Below are positions 22,201 to 34,077 of a stretch of 38,141 nucleotides of DNA, one piece after another (the stretch's first letter is position 1; each line of letters opens with the position of its first letter). The position numbers and the translations under genes are program-made. The notes under the pieces were generated by a model that had not been told where the DNA came from, did no database searches, and worked only from the letters and a program-made list of their open reading frames with translations. This DNA comes from Bigelowiella natans CCMP2755 (taxonomy: Eukaryota; Cercozoa; Chlorarachniophyceae), in NCBI GenBank assembly GCA_000320545.1, contig ADNK01000491.1:1-38141 (forward strand). The letters are read 5' to 3'.

Positions 22201-24344
22201 TCTCCCCTCCCCCGTACCACAACAAAATGTCCGAATGCCAAAAAAGCATAATGAATATTTTGGTCTCTTCCTCTCCACGATTCACCATCATGGTAACACC
22301 CTCAGGAGATGTCTGCTAAAGTTTGGGAGCACCCCATTCTCATGGACGCTGCTATGCGCTTGTCAGCACTCACAGGCAAGTTATGAAACTTGAAGGAGAA
22401 AGTTGGAGTGGGGGGGGGGGGGGGAGAAAAAAGAAGGTAGAGTAGGATAACGACGACAATGTTTTCCTTGATGATGAACTCTCCACAACGATATGTTTCT
22501 GAGTATTCGGAAAGGAGGAGGAGTCCAAGATGATGCCATCACCCTTAGACAGAACTGCTTTGATTTTCTTTCGGATGATGCCACCTGTGGGTGTTTTAGG
22601 AACCGACCTTGGCCAATTTGAGGATGTCAACCTTGTCAAGTAAAATCTTCCCAAATATACGGATGGACTTTTGCATTCTCGATACGATTTCGCATCAACC
22701 TGAATGTCTTGTAGTCTTATTATTATTATGTACACTTCTCACATCCCCTGCTACTTTTCCCTCGTACCACCCTTAATTTTGTTGTCGTCTGCTTTCCCTG
22801 TCAGGTTTAATGCGGGGGGGCATCATGCTGCGCGCTACGACTATTCTCCGTCAAATCGAGAGATGGGTCTCCAGGGCAGGTGATAAAGATGATGTTGGGG
22901 CGGGGGGGGGGGTGATGGTCGCGAATTAGTAGAACGTGCATATCAAAAGATAGTTGATGAGATCATTGAAGATGTGCGTCCAGTCATCTTCATTGCACAT
23001 TTTGCGCTGCTCAGGCTGTCATCATTTCAACTCTTCCTGAACCAAGACTTCCGTGGCGGGGTGAGCAAATATTAAGATCGTAATCATCGTCATCATCACC
23101 ATCGTCGTCACTAAGATCATGATTACCTACTCGAGATGTGAAAACGGTTTGAGTTATCATAAACCATTATACGCTTTTCACAAGCTTGGAAGTAGTTGGG
23201 CATAAGCCTTCACTACTCAGTAATCTGGTGGAAACTCGTTCGGGTCTGATTTTTATATTGTATACACCACCTTCCAAGGCCACGTACTTCCCAAGATTAG
23301 CCGTCACGGTTATCCCTCGTCGCGGTAGTCTGATGTAGCTAAATATATAACTAGCAGCGTGTTTCTGTACTGTCATAATAGTAAAAGCCTTAATCGTGGG
23401 TCCTTGTGGTCGTCGTGTCTCAGGACGAGCCATATGGTTCGGAAACAAGTCGCCAGTCGGTGATGCGGTCCTCATGATACATAATATGTGATGCTGATCA
23501 ATGCCATTATTTGCTTAAATTAGCTCCACCACCACTGCCCTCCCGTTATTCACTTACTTTCTCCTTCGTCTGAATTGGCGCACCACATGAAATTAATTGA
23601 CACATGTAGTACACCTTGATATCAATATACTGATTCTTAAGGGTAAGTGCACTTCGAATATGTAGATTCTAACGCTCCTCCTTTCATTATTTTGCTGCTG
23701 TCAGCCCCACCCTCGTGCACTGTACGAGTCGATCTATGTCGCTTCAGGAACTAAATACATGGTTCAATTCTTTGTGAGGGAGAAAGGTATAGCCTCAACA
23801 TATTTCTTGCAGAGGATTAAAGTGTCATTCGCAAAGTATACATATTTATGGATGAATAAAGTTTGATATCACAGCTCCACGAGAGATTGGGAGATCGAAT
23901 CTTTCCTATATTGCTGCTACAACATAAGATTACAGTACTTCCTCGATGCTGATACATTTTTCGTTAGGCTGGAAAAACGAGTTGATTTGGGGTGACATCC
24001 CTCCGATATCTTCCGAAGTAAAGTGTTGTAAGCGCTAGGAGGATAATATTGTTCTTACGATAACATATACCTATTTGCAACATGCACCGTCTACCGGAGA
24101 GCAAGAGTAGCATTTATCAGAGTTCTCATATATCTTCTGTAATTCTGTCTCTCGCTGTTCTTACTCTAAACAGTTAAATGGCCAGCACTGGGTATCGGAT
24201 AGTTCGGATGGAAATGAGATTGGAGAAAATCCCAAAGAGGAGGAAAAGACAGTAGAAGATGATTTTGCACAATTTTTTGAGGGTGAATTGGCTGCGGTTT
24301 TGGATGATGAGGCGTCGTCGAAAAACGAAACGCACATTTGGTAG
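20222..24344 (+). CDS. Unrecognised multi-exon protein with N-terminal signal sequence
   Basis: Exons: 20222-20806, 20932-20973, 21085-21192, 21339-21389, 21576-21615, 21785-21839, 22081-22153, 22306-22375, 22805-22879, 22930-22973, 23015-23060 (its junction to the next exon is out of phase, so an exon is missing or misplaced), 23705-23773, 23875-23934, 23982-24017, 24174-24344 with TAG. About 500 residues. The N-terminus has a hydrophobic core (VLTFCCLLLFLLAANVI), suggesting a signal peptide, then a Gln-rich and Arg-rich linker. The body is charged and mostly helical in character (YKTLVEAMEECESYVRRRES, EIGENPKEEEKTVEDDFAQF near the C-terminus). I do not recognise the family. One intron starts with GC (see separate entry). 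Secreted, ER or plastid location are all possible. Confidence 0.6.
22376..22804 (+). other. Probable GC-AG intron
   Basis: The exon ending CTCACAG is followed by GCAAGT, the usual form of a GC donor. The acceptor is CTGTCAG at 22798-22804. Using it keeps phase 1 to the next exon (LSALT-G-LMRGGIML). No GT donor nearby does so. The intron contains a 12-nt G run and, on the minus strand, a 121-codon open frame (22370-22735) whose part TPTGGIIRKKIKAVLSKGDG looks protein-like but has no other support. Confidence 0.55.
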
Positions 24345-25438
24345 AAAAGAAAATAACACAAAGTCATTAACAGGGTAGCTAGGTAGGCAGCACGCGCAGC
24401 ACACTATGTATTTGTACATGATTGAGATACATATTATATATATATATATATATATATATCACAGTAGAGCATGTGTGAAACATCGTAAGCTTTAGCTAGG
24501 ATGACTTCTACACGTACCTATTGGCTGTACGTACGTTGTTCCAAGTTTGCTAAACCATGCAAAGCCACCTGCGCCTCGACAAGATAGCAGTGTTGTCTAG
24601 CTTATGCGTAGTGCATGTATATTGTTCCAGCATATGTTGTCGATCTAACGATCACTATCTTGCCACACATGCACATAATGATAATAACCATACTAGCATA
24701 TAACCACCCACTGCAAGCAAAAGGCATATCAACAGGTAGCTATATGAATATAAGTTTTTATCTCATCATTGCATGCGCTGGTAGTCTGGTAGAGCTGTGA
24801 TTTCTTACATGCTGCGTCACCGCTGTCATTTTTGCATATAATTCACAATCGTGTGACGAATAACTAAATAACATTACATGCATGCAAAAGCACACAGTTG
24901 TAGCCCTACTATGTCTATTGTGATGCTATGCATCACAGTTGTGATTGCTGCAGGCATGCATGCTAGCATGGCTAGATGGTGAGTCGAGTTAGCGAGCTAC
25001 TACTACGTACGCATCATTTGCGGCTTGTCAAAGTTTTTCCACCAGTCCAATCTACACGACCAGCCTCTCCATACGCTACGCTCATATTCGCACCATACTA
25101 GCATACTAGTATACAAGGCGTTTATGGCATGAGTACACTCTTGCAGAAATTAGATTGCACGGAGAAAGCAGATATCCCCGTAAAAAGAATAAAACAACTT
25201 GAAATCAATGAGATGTTTCAAAATTAAGAATTTATTTCCTTATAAAATGACACAAGCTGCAATAAACGTGTATATACAAGTGCAGAATTTATTGTCGCTA
25301 CAGAAAACCTAGATCAGTTTTTCCTAGCACTTCCAACAAGGTAAACTCAATCATAACAATTCCAAACAAAACGTCGTAATATTTTATCGTCAGTATCTAC
25401 TACAACTACTACTACTACTACTACTACTACTAGTTCTA
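24345..25438. other. Convergent intergenic region
   Basis: This 1.1-kb spacer lies between two converging 3' ends and presumably holds both terminator/poly(A) regions. It contains an (AT)n tract at 24434-24459, then a section at about 24500-25010 rich in GCATGC, TGCATGCA and CTAGC words with almost no open frames. Near 25405-25432 there is a (CTA)n run just outside the kinase stop codon. No gene is visible. Confidence 0.6.
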
Positions 25439-28400
25439 CTACTGGTGCTGGTTCTCTTCCCGTCCGTCCACGCTACGAGCAGCCTTCTTTCTAACATTGA
25501 TCTCATTGATCGCTCCTGTCAAATTCACCGCTCCAGCAGACTTTCGATGACCACCTCCTGGGCCGCCGCCTCCTCCGCCTCCTCCTCCTTTTCGCATGAT
25601 GTTTCGAAGAGGAGGCTGGAACTTTTTTAATGGGCTTTGGTGGTGGGAATGATGGTGATGCATGTGCTGGCGAGAATGTGGCGAATAATGTTTCGGAGAA
25701 GAGCGACGGGGATGGTGGTGATGATGATGAAGATGCTGGTGATGAAGGTGCCCATGATAGTTCTGCAGCGGCGGTTGAGCTCCTCGAGACAACGCTATAT
25801 GATTGGCATTAAAGCTTAGAGGCTTGGAATTACCAGAAGACATACTTCTTGAGGCTCTCGTTCGATGCTGTTGTTTCATATCGTGCAGAGGAGCAGCAGC
25901 AGCAGGAGCTGGAGGAAGGGGGTGATATATCTGACTGAATCCTGTGGCGGCTGAAGAGTGGTGCCCGTTGTTTTCATTATTCGATATTGTGTGATGTTGG
26001 AGAGGAGGGTTGAAGCCTATTATGGTGGGGGCACCACCCCCACCGAGGTACTGACTATGGTGATTGTGGCCCCAACTATGAGGGTGGTGTTGTCTTGGAA
26101 CCGACGACCTTTCAGGGGAGGAGTTGTGGTGGCTGTCTATCCTGAATGCTGTTCCATGATGATAAGGATAGTGCGGCGTCACCGGTTGCTGCTGCTGCTG
26201 TTGCACGTGCGAGTTTCGTCCTGGATAGCGCAGTTGTGGCGGTCCAGGGACCCACACCGCCCCTGCGCCTCCCTCCCCCCCTCTGTTGGGACTTTCCACG
26301 TGAAAAGGAGAGAACTCTTGAGCCGTCGAGTTGCTGCTTCGACGGATAGGGCTCATGCCTTGTAACGAGCTCGTTCTGAGCGGACTACCAATAGCAGGAC
26401 TTCCCCGTGGAAGCGATGACGATGACCTGCCCCAGAGACCACTCCCTCCTCCAGGAGACATCCCACGGCCGTGCGAACCAGAGGAGAATAAACCGCCCCC
26501 TCCTCCTCCTCCTCCTCCCCCTCCTAGGTGGACAGGGCTTCCTCTTGCCAGCATGGGTGTGCTAGCGAGGGTTAGAGAGTGCGAATGAGCGGTTTCCCGT
26601 AAGACAGGAGTGTGGTTCATAGGGGTATGGTCCGCCATTTCCTTGGAGAAACTCATGTCGGAAGAAGGAGTTTTTATCATGATCGCCTTACTTCTAGGGT
26701 GATGCCGACTAGGACTATCATAAAGCTTGTTGTCAGCTAATCCATGCCCCCACTGTGCTGTATTCCTACTGCTACTGCTGATTCCCGTTTGATGCTGATG
26801 CTGACGCTGACGCTGATGCTGATGCTGCAGCACAGTAGACTGGGGATGAGGAGGATGGTGAAACCCACTCGTGAATGGCTGCCTCAGCTGCACCGGAGCA
26901 GACCTCTCAAAGGTCAGTGTGTGCTGTTCAGGAGGGACATCAAAACCAAGAGTGCGTTTTTCTGGGCTGAAATGGGAGTTTTTCCTTGATGCTGGTGATG
27001 CTGCTGTGGCAGCCATGTTCTCGCCTACAATGAAAGGATGATCTAGAGCTTCCATGGGAGTTGCCCGCTCTTCCGGGTCTAAACGCAGTAGATTGGAAAT
27101 AAACGCTATAAATGTGCCCCTGGATTCCTTTTCCTTTTCCTTTTCCTCCGCGGATAGGCTCGTTCGGTAGGGATACTTGTAAACAAGAGAATCCAGTCGT
27201 GTGTGCTGCGTATAGTAAGTAGTAGAGGTAGTAGTAGTGATAAGGAGGAGGAAGAGGAGGAGGAGGAGGAGGAGGAGGGTATAAGAGGAATAAATGAAGG
27301 ATCAACTCCAACAACGACTTCGACTTCAAATAATTGGTGCAGAGTAAGGCTTATTTAAATTTCTAGTACCTTGAAGTACCGCTTTGGGTAAACAGGTGTT
27401 TTCTTGTTCTCATCGGCGTATCTCGCAATGGATTTTATTCGATACTCATCAATCATTTTGTCGTGGTCAAAAAAAAGAGATGCTTTCTTCGAACGTCGGC
27501 AGAGACGCTGTGGAACGCCGAGCATTTCAACTATCCTGAAAATCTGGTTGAAAGCGCTAACACCGGGAAAAAGGGGGAGTCCAAGGAACAGCTCAGCAGC
27601 CACACATCCTGAGAATACACATCGCCATTATTATTCAACATCTTTTGTATCACGGGGGTTTACTTCGAATCCATAAATTTAAATTCGTGCAGCATTTCAG
27701 AGAGGAAAGGTATAATCTTTAAAAAAGTTAGCGTGGACTTCTGGCTACTACCTATTGACCACATGTCTATTTTCATGTCGTAAGGAAGGCCTAAAAGGAC
27801 TTCCGGTGAGCGGTAAAATCTTGACTGAATATAAGAGTATACGGTGTGGTTTTTATCGCAAGCGGAGCCGAAATCAATAATCTTTATCTTTGCAGAGTTA
27901 AGGGAGGAGAGTAGAATATTTTCAGGCTTCAGGTCGCAGTGAATCACTCCTGCATTAGCCATCACATTCATAGCCCGTAGTATCTGCCTCAAAATTGTGC
28001 GTATTAGATTGCACGAGAGGCCTCGGAAACGATTCTGTTTGATGAGCTCATAGAGGTTGACACTCAGCATTTCAAAGACCAGACAAAGATGGTTCTTGAA
28101 GGAAAAATGGTCGTGTAGTCGCACAATGTTGTTTTCATCATTGGGATCGAATTTTTGGTTCAGCATGTTTAAAATCTTGATTTCTATTATTGCCTGCCGA
28201 TAATACGCCGGCTTATTCTTGATAACCTTGACCGCAACTTTTTTCTTTGTTGCAAGATCTTCAGCCTTCACAACTTGACCAAAAGTTCCCTTCCCGAGCA
28301 TCTCCTCTACTCTAAAACTCCGGAAAGGACCACTTTCGGAGTGAAGAATATCATTCGCGTACATCACTAAATTTGAGTCCGCGTTGTCCCTCCCAGAATT

Positions 28401-28889
28401 AGACACACCCTTGCAGGGTTTTGACAGAGCTCTCCGGGGTCGGACGCTGGGTTTATACTTAAACTTTGGGTTGCACTGGCGGTACAAATTAGCAATCATT
28501 ACTGTTGTAAGCTTTACCAGGAGCTGGGGTTCATGGCTTTTCTTGCGAATATTTGCACCCAATTCGCGATTCAAAAATCTTTTAAAAGGATGAGAAGAAA
28601 TTTCTGTCGACCCTGATTCATTTGATAAGTAAGCTTTAAAGCGTTTTTCCTGAGCCTCTTTAAGCTTCGACTTCAGATGAAGCTGTTTAAATTCTGTGGT
28701 GATACCGCTCCGAGGCGACAGTTCTTCCTTCTTGTCCTCACTTTTTCGCATTTCGCCCTTTGTTATTTTCTTTCGGATGGGAGAATTTTTTTCATTTCTA
28801 TTGATCGGAAGAACATTTTCTTCATCCTTACCTGGATTTCCGGCACCTTCCGTATGCGAGTTGTTGCTGGGAGTAGGACTCAGATCCAT
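25439..28889 (-). CDS. YAK1: Yak1-like protein kinase (DYRK family)
   Basis: Three exons: 27752-28889, 27370-27608, 25439-27175; phases 1 and 0; 1,037 residues. Known Yak1 features in order: an N-terminal block QCNPKFKYK then RALSKPCKGVSNSGRDNADS; glycine loop GKGTFG (199-204); catalytic lysine in VAVKVIKNK (K221); HCDLKPENIL with D319; DFG at 339-341; activation loop YSYIQSRFYRSPEVLLG (351-367), whose second tyrosine (353) matches the one autophosphorylated in DYRK kinases. WSIGCVAAELFLGLPLFPG is rebuilt across the first intron, and LRLDPEERATPMEALDHPF closes the domain after the second. All catalytic residues are present. The C-terminal half is low complexity: His, Gly, Pro, Gln and Ser runs, ending in basic blocks. 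Yak1 kinases are nuclear/cytoplasmic regulators of growth versus stress; substrates here are unknown. Confidence 0.93.
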
Positions 28890-29595
28890 CCCCCATAAAC
28901 AGGAAGCGGGAGCACGATGGGTCGCAGGATTTTAAGACAGCTTACAACTGGAATTTTCGAAAGACGAAGAGATTAGGCGAGAAAGTGGGGGAGCAGCGTG
29001 TGGAGTGGTCTCCCCCCTTGATCTTCGGACCACCACGAGCTTAAAAGAGACCGATTCTGTATCTTTTTTTGGTTAAAACTTGATGTATTTGTTGTCGCGA
29101 CATCGAAATAAACCCCAATTCTTAGAGAATGAGTTTGCAATCAAACCTCTCGCGGAACTTGTTGGGAGTCACAGATGCTCCAGAATTTCAAGTGACGACA
29201 ATCTAATTTGATTGCAGCAAGGCTTAAATCCTATTGGAACACCGCATGTCTGCATTCTTCAAGCATGGTGCATCTAAATCTAGGCAGTGCACACATTATT
29301 TTTGAGCGAATACCCCCCCTCCTAAGATGGACAAATGCTTAATAATTTCTATGTGCGACAAGACTTTTCAAGCTTTTCCCCTCTCCAGTTGCCCTATGAT
29401 CACACCCGATTCTCGTTTTTGGTCGACACATGCAAACCAGCCGAGCACTGCTATCGGGAGAAGGGCGAAAGCAGAAGGAAACTGTGTGTCTGCTTGTCTA
29501 TTCGGTCTGTCTCAGTCGGCAAGCGTCCACTTTTTGACGCGCGCCTAAAGCAGTCCGGAGCAGCCCGAAGCACCAACTGATGAGGTCAGGATAAC
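28890..29595. promoter_or_regulatory. Divergent spacer between kinase and Dcp2-like gene
   Basis: The two start codons face away from each other across 706 bp. It contains no repeats and no convincing exon. A plus-strand open frame at 29327-29548 has no splice or domain support. Both promoters must lie here. Confidence 0.45.
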
Positions 29596-31773
29596 ATGAT
29601 ACAAAGATCGGGCTCGTATTGTCTTGCATTCGACACGACAGAGGAGGGCCGAAATGTTATCATCCCGCGGAATATCCTACGAGAGAAGAAAATCGCGAAA
29701 ACCATAAAGATCTGTTTCAGCCTCACCGTCATCGCAATTATTTCCCTCATGGTACCCCTCCCCCAGTCCAATTTTGAGATTGTGATCCATGAAGTTTTTT
29801 TTTACCCAATACTAGGGGCTACAATCTCTCGAACCCATCCAATTCTCTCCCCCATCGGCTATTCGGAGTCAAGCCCAGATTCAGCAAAATAACGTGGAAG
29901 ATGTCTACCAATTTGGATCGTGGATGATGAAAGATATGAAGGTATAATATAACCAGTAGGATGATCATTTTTGTGTTAACAATTATAATGTTTTACAGAC
30001 CCTCCAGCAGTTTGACGAAGGGATGAATTGTCGCATCTGTCCATTGAATGTGAGTCGGAGCGAGGAACGAGCAATTGAAGCTACACTCAACGCTCGTCCG
30101 TCGAATCTGGTAAGCCTTTGCAATTTGTTTCCCTATGCTGCACTCTCTCATTCACTCATCACGTCTTCCAGACAGATTATTTTTCCAGTGTTGCCAAGCT
30201 GTTAGCAAATTTCTCCAAATGTGAATTTCACGAATCCCAAAGGTTGACGCGACTAAAAAGACATCCTCCTTGCCTGCGAGTTGATATATTTTCCATTGAG
30301 GATGATGATATGGTACTACTGTGCAGGAAGAGAAGCCCATCAACACCCTCTTGTAGTCTACGCAAAATATTTCCGTGTCTTCGGAAAATGCACTGGACGT
30401 ACCAGGATCGTTGGGCAAATTCGGGTTCGCAGCTGCCTCCTATTGGCTTCGAAACGTGAGTGAGCAAAGCAGCTGTTTATTCCGTCTATCATCTATCTCC
30501 TTTAGTAAATCTACCATTACAGCTGCTGCTGTTGCTTCAACCAAGCCGTAAAAATGACCGCTATTTTTTAGGTTTTGCCAGGAAGCTTTTGTTCGGTATC
30601 TTACTACCTATATGCGATTGAATATGAGTGCATGCGTGCGTGTATGTAAAGCTTCTATCTGAGAAATCTCCCCCTTCTATTTCCTCCTCCTTCTCTTTCA
30701 TCACGTTTCGTATTCCCTCGTTTACTTCTTCCCTTCTCACAATGGTGGTCAGAGTTTCTGCTCTTAAGGTACTAGGAGAGCGGAAATTTGATGCTTTGAA
30801 AGAAAGATTCAAGCAGGTCATGAACAAAACTTTAGTGGAGGATTCTCCCTTCTCCTCCTCCTCCTACTCCTCCTCCTCCTCCTCTTCGTCTTCTCCTACC
30901 CAGCTAGTCATCACACTACACTATTACTTACAACCGCATTATTCTACAAAAGATTAATTTATTCAACTACTCTAATATGATATCTTAGGCTCTTAGGCAG
31001 GCCCCTGTAATCGGAGCGATCTGCATCGATAACGCCACAATGGACGAGGTGCTGATGGTACGTTCATTCGGGGGCTATACTTGGGGGTTTCCTCAGGGCA
31101 AGCTAGAAGTACAAGAGAGGCCAGTGGATGCTGCCGTCAGGGAGGTACCTGGAGAACGAAAAACAGTAGAAAAGAGACGACGATAATGACAAGTTCATCA
31201 TTACTCTTAAATCACTACGCGAGAAAGCATACATCAATAATGCCTTAGGTGATGGAAGAGTGCGGAATCGATATATCCCACGAGCTGAATCCGGAGACAT
31301 ATATCCAGGTGATCATACAAATATATCCATACACTTCTCATCACCAAAATCATGGGTGGAGTCCGTTAAGCGACGGGACAGAATCCTTGTCGTCGAGGAA
31401 TGCACATGATCGATTTTGTCAGAACTATTTACATTTTTGGGAATGAGGAGGAGACTCATGTTTGAAGCGTCCTTGGAAAGAGCTCATCCATCCCGTTGTT
31501 TCACCATAATGTTTGTTCACTGTACCCTTCTCAAGGTTTATAGGAATGGAAGAATCACCCGATTATATCTCGTCCCACTGGCGAAGGTCTGTACGGCAAC
31601 CATGAGGATCACAATGATGATCATAATAAATACATAGCTGTATATGCTGTAATACATATAGCAGTCAATACTGTATCTTTCCTGCTTATCCCATTCATTG
31701 GCTACTTTGTTGAATTCTCATCTACATAGAAGCGGTGGCCATTGCCGGCACAAAAGCCATCATCATCACGGAT

Positions 31774-31812
<39 letters not shown>

Positions 31813-32345
31813 CGCTAGCCATGACTATGAGATTGGCGAAATCAAGTGGCAATCGCTTCGTGCTCTGGCCACCATCACCACCACCACTACCAAAACTGAT
31901 ACGACAACTACTACTACTGCTATGCAGCAGCAGCAGCAGCATGATGACGATGGCAGGGACGTAGGATATGATGCTGATGATGAACTCGTAGTATCACTTA
32001 GCAAATCGTCTATTCAGAGCAGAGCGGCTGCAGCGATGGAAAGTAGAAGAATGCCCTCCTCACCGCCGTTATCGTCTCCAGCAACACTAACGAGAGGAGG
32101 AGGAGGAGGAGGATCAGCAGCAGCAGCAGCAGCATCGTCGTCGTCTACATCTCCTGATGGTGCTGCAGGCTGCAGTGGCGGGGGTGGTGGATTTCAATAT
32201 AGTGGTTCGCTACGTGACACACTACCCCTGTTGATGAAATGGATTCACCTACATGATCAGCGCCATTATCATCCTTCTCTCACGCAGCAGCACAGGGTTA
32301 GTAGTGAAGTCTCAAATTGCATAATGATGGTAGCAGATATATGTT

Positions 32346-32376
<31 letters not shown>

Positions 32377-33728
32377 ACGACATCTTCGGAGTAGTGTGTA
32401 GTAGCAATGCGATTATTGGCCATCATCCCCCCGACTGCAGAGCCAAGTTCTCTTCACTTCCTTCTTCCTTTTCCTCCTCCTCCTCCTCCTCCTGCTACTT
32501 GCTGTTGCTGGTGATGATGTTGCGTGCGATTAGGAGACCCCTTCCAATGGTGTGGAGGAGACAAAGGAAGAGGAGATCGGGGGCCAGAGCCCACACAACG
32601 ACGACGACGGAAACAACAACAATGATCATCATCTTAGTTGGGGAGAGAGAGGAGGGGGACGAGACTACGATGAGAAGGGTGCTCATCGTGAATTTCGGAA
32701 GCGACTCCACCGAATCCTACAAGATTGGCGAAAACGCGAGTAACAGTGAATGATTTTGTAACATAGGTTTCTTCTTCTTCTTCTTCTTCTTCTTCTTCTT
32801 CCCTACTTCTCCTTCCTATTCTTTATCTTTAGTGAAAGCGGTAGCGTGACACATCCACTAATCACGATTATAGGGAGTTCCAGCGATGTGAAGACTTGAT
32901 GCTTTTCTCCGAGGATACCCCATGTCCCACACGCCGTCGGCACGGAAAAGATTGGAAAGCGAGGTCAATGATTGATCCTGATTATGATGATGATGATGAT
33001 GTATATCGGTCAGTGGCGTGAGAAGGGTAACGAGGCAATATCGAGGAGGATGTCAGCGCTAGAGCGATTGTACTCCTCGTTGAGTGTTGGCAATCTGATT
33101 GTTTGATTAAGAAGGAGATATGGAGTAGAGGGAGCGCGTGGACGCAAATGAAAATTTTAATGACTTTTCACGTTTTTCCCACGCACGATCGCACGCAAAG
33201 CAGCAGGCAATAATGCTATACGTAAACATATTTTCACAGGGTTAAGATGCTCATTTCTTCGCTGAATCCACAAAAATGCGATACGGTGAGTTTCACCCTT
33301 AACACATTGCGTGCACGTCATCCATCCCAATACTATTGGTATCCATTCTCTCCTCTCCTCCCCCCCTTCTCACCGTTTAGAAATGGTTGGAGGACGCATT
33401 TGAGAGGGTAGAAAGGATGGAGAGCCCTTTACGCGGCGCGCTTGTCGTCATATCAATTCTCGAGATCTTGAAGAAAGCGGATGATGATGATATATTCTCT
33501 GATTGGTAGGCCCACCAATCACAGCAATTCCCCCTTAATTTCGGTAGGATACCTGCATCACGTTCCATGCATGCTCGGTCATGGACGTGACCTTTGGTGA
33601 AACGTCCAATGATGGTGTCGTGTCCTTGCAGGTACATGGGATTACTAGACGATGATTTCAGATCCTATTGTATGCACTTGATCGATGCGTTAAACGTCCA
33701 ACGGATGGTAAAACAAGCTTTAGCGTAG
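29596..33728 (+). CDS. DCP2: Dcp2-type Nudix mRNA-decapping enzyme with extra N- and C-terminal regions
   Basis: Exons: 29596-29751, 29816-29941, 29999-30109, 30172-30455, 30572-30641, 30769-30816, 30989-31144, 31249-31308, 31536-31586, 31730-32296, 32534-32739, 32874-32963, 33240-33285, 33381-33505, 33632-33728. They total 2,193 nt, 730 residues, with all phases consistent. Dcp2 hallmarks in order: Box A with KMHWTYQDRW and LPPIGFETF; PVIGAICIDNATMDEVLMV; TWGFPQGK; a complete Nudix box GKLEVQE...REVMEECGI split by an intron inside REV/MEE, with all catalytic glutamates; ITRLYLVPL; then EIGEIKWQSLRAL, where a Ser run and other low complexity precede and follow. Dcp2 hydrolyses the mRNA 5' cap. 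Odd: about 200 residues before Box A include a hydrophobic segment (KTIKICFSLTVIAIISLM), and about 120 charged helical residues extend the C-terminus beyond a possible stop at 32743. The 5' exons could be a separate gene fused in my model. Confidence 0.8.
30243..30326 (+). other. Frame-neutral optional intron inside the Dcp2-like gene
   Basis: This 84-nt stretch starts CAAAG|GTTGAC and ends CTGTGCAG. It is divisible by three and free of stops, so it can be spliced or retained. Removing it brings the leucine-rich segment SSVAKLLANF closer to Box A, nearer the spacing usual in Dcp2. Confidence 0.35.
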
Positions 33729-34037
33729 TACGTGTAAATAGATAGTAAATGCAAAGCTAGCCAATTACTCTACACTTGTTTTAAGCTTAGATTCTGATTT
33801 CTGTGGTGATTGGCAGATATAGTTCACACCATTATGTAACACGTAGAAGTTGCTAGGATAGTGCAGGTGGTTGTTGTGGTCATGCTAACGATTATCTGGG
33901 CTTGGTGCTGTGATTATTTGTAGTTCTTTTTAGCGTACATCCATGCGACAGTTGTTATTGAATGTAAAGATGATAATTGAATATATATTGTTTATTTGGT
34001 AACGACGCATGTCTAGACGTATTTATTCCAGATAATT

Positions 34038-34077
<40 letters not shown>

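Noticed and set aside
25445-26989. Several plus-strand frames of 60-135 codons
   Set aside because: They are shadows of the low-complexity third exon of the Yak1-like kinase.
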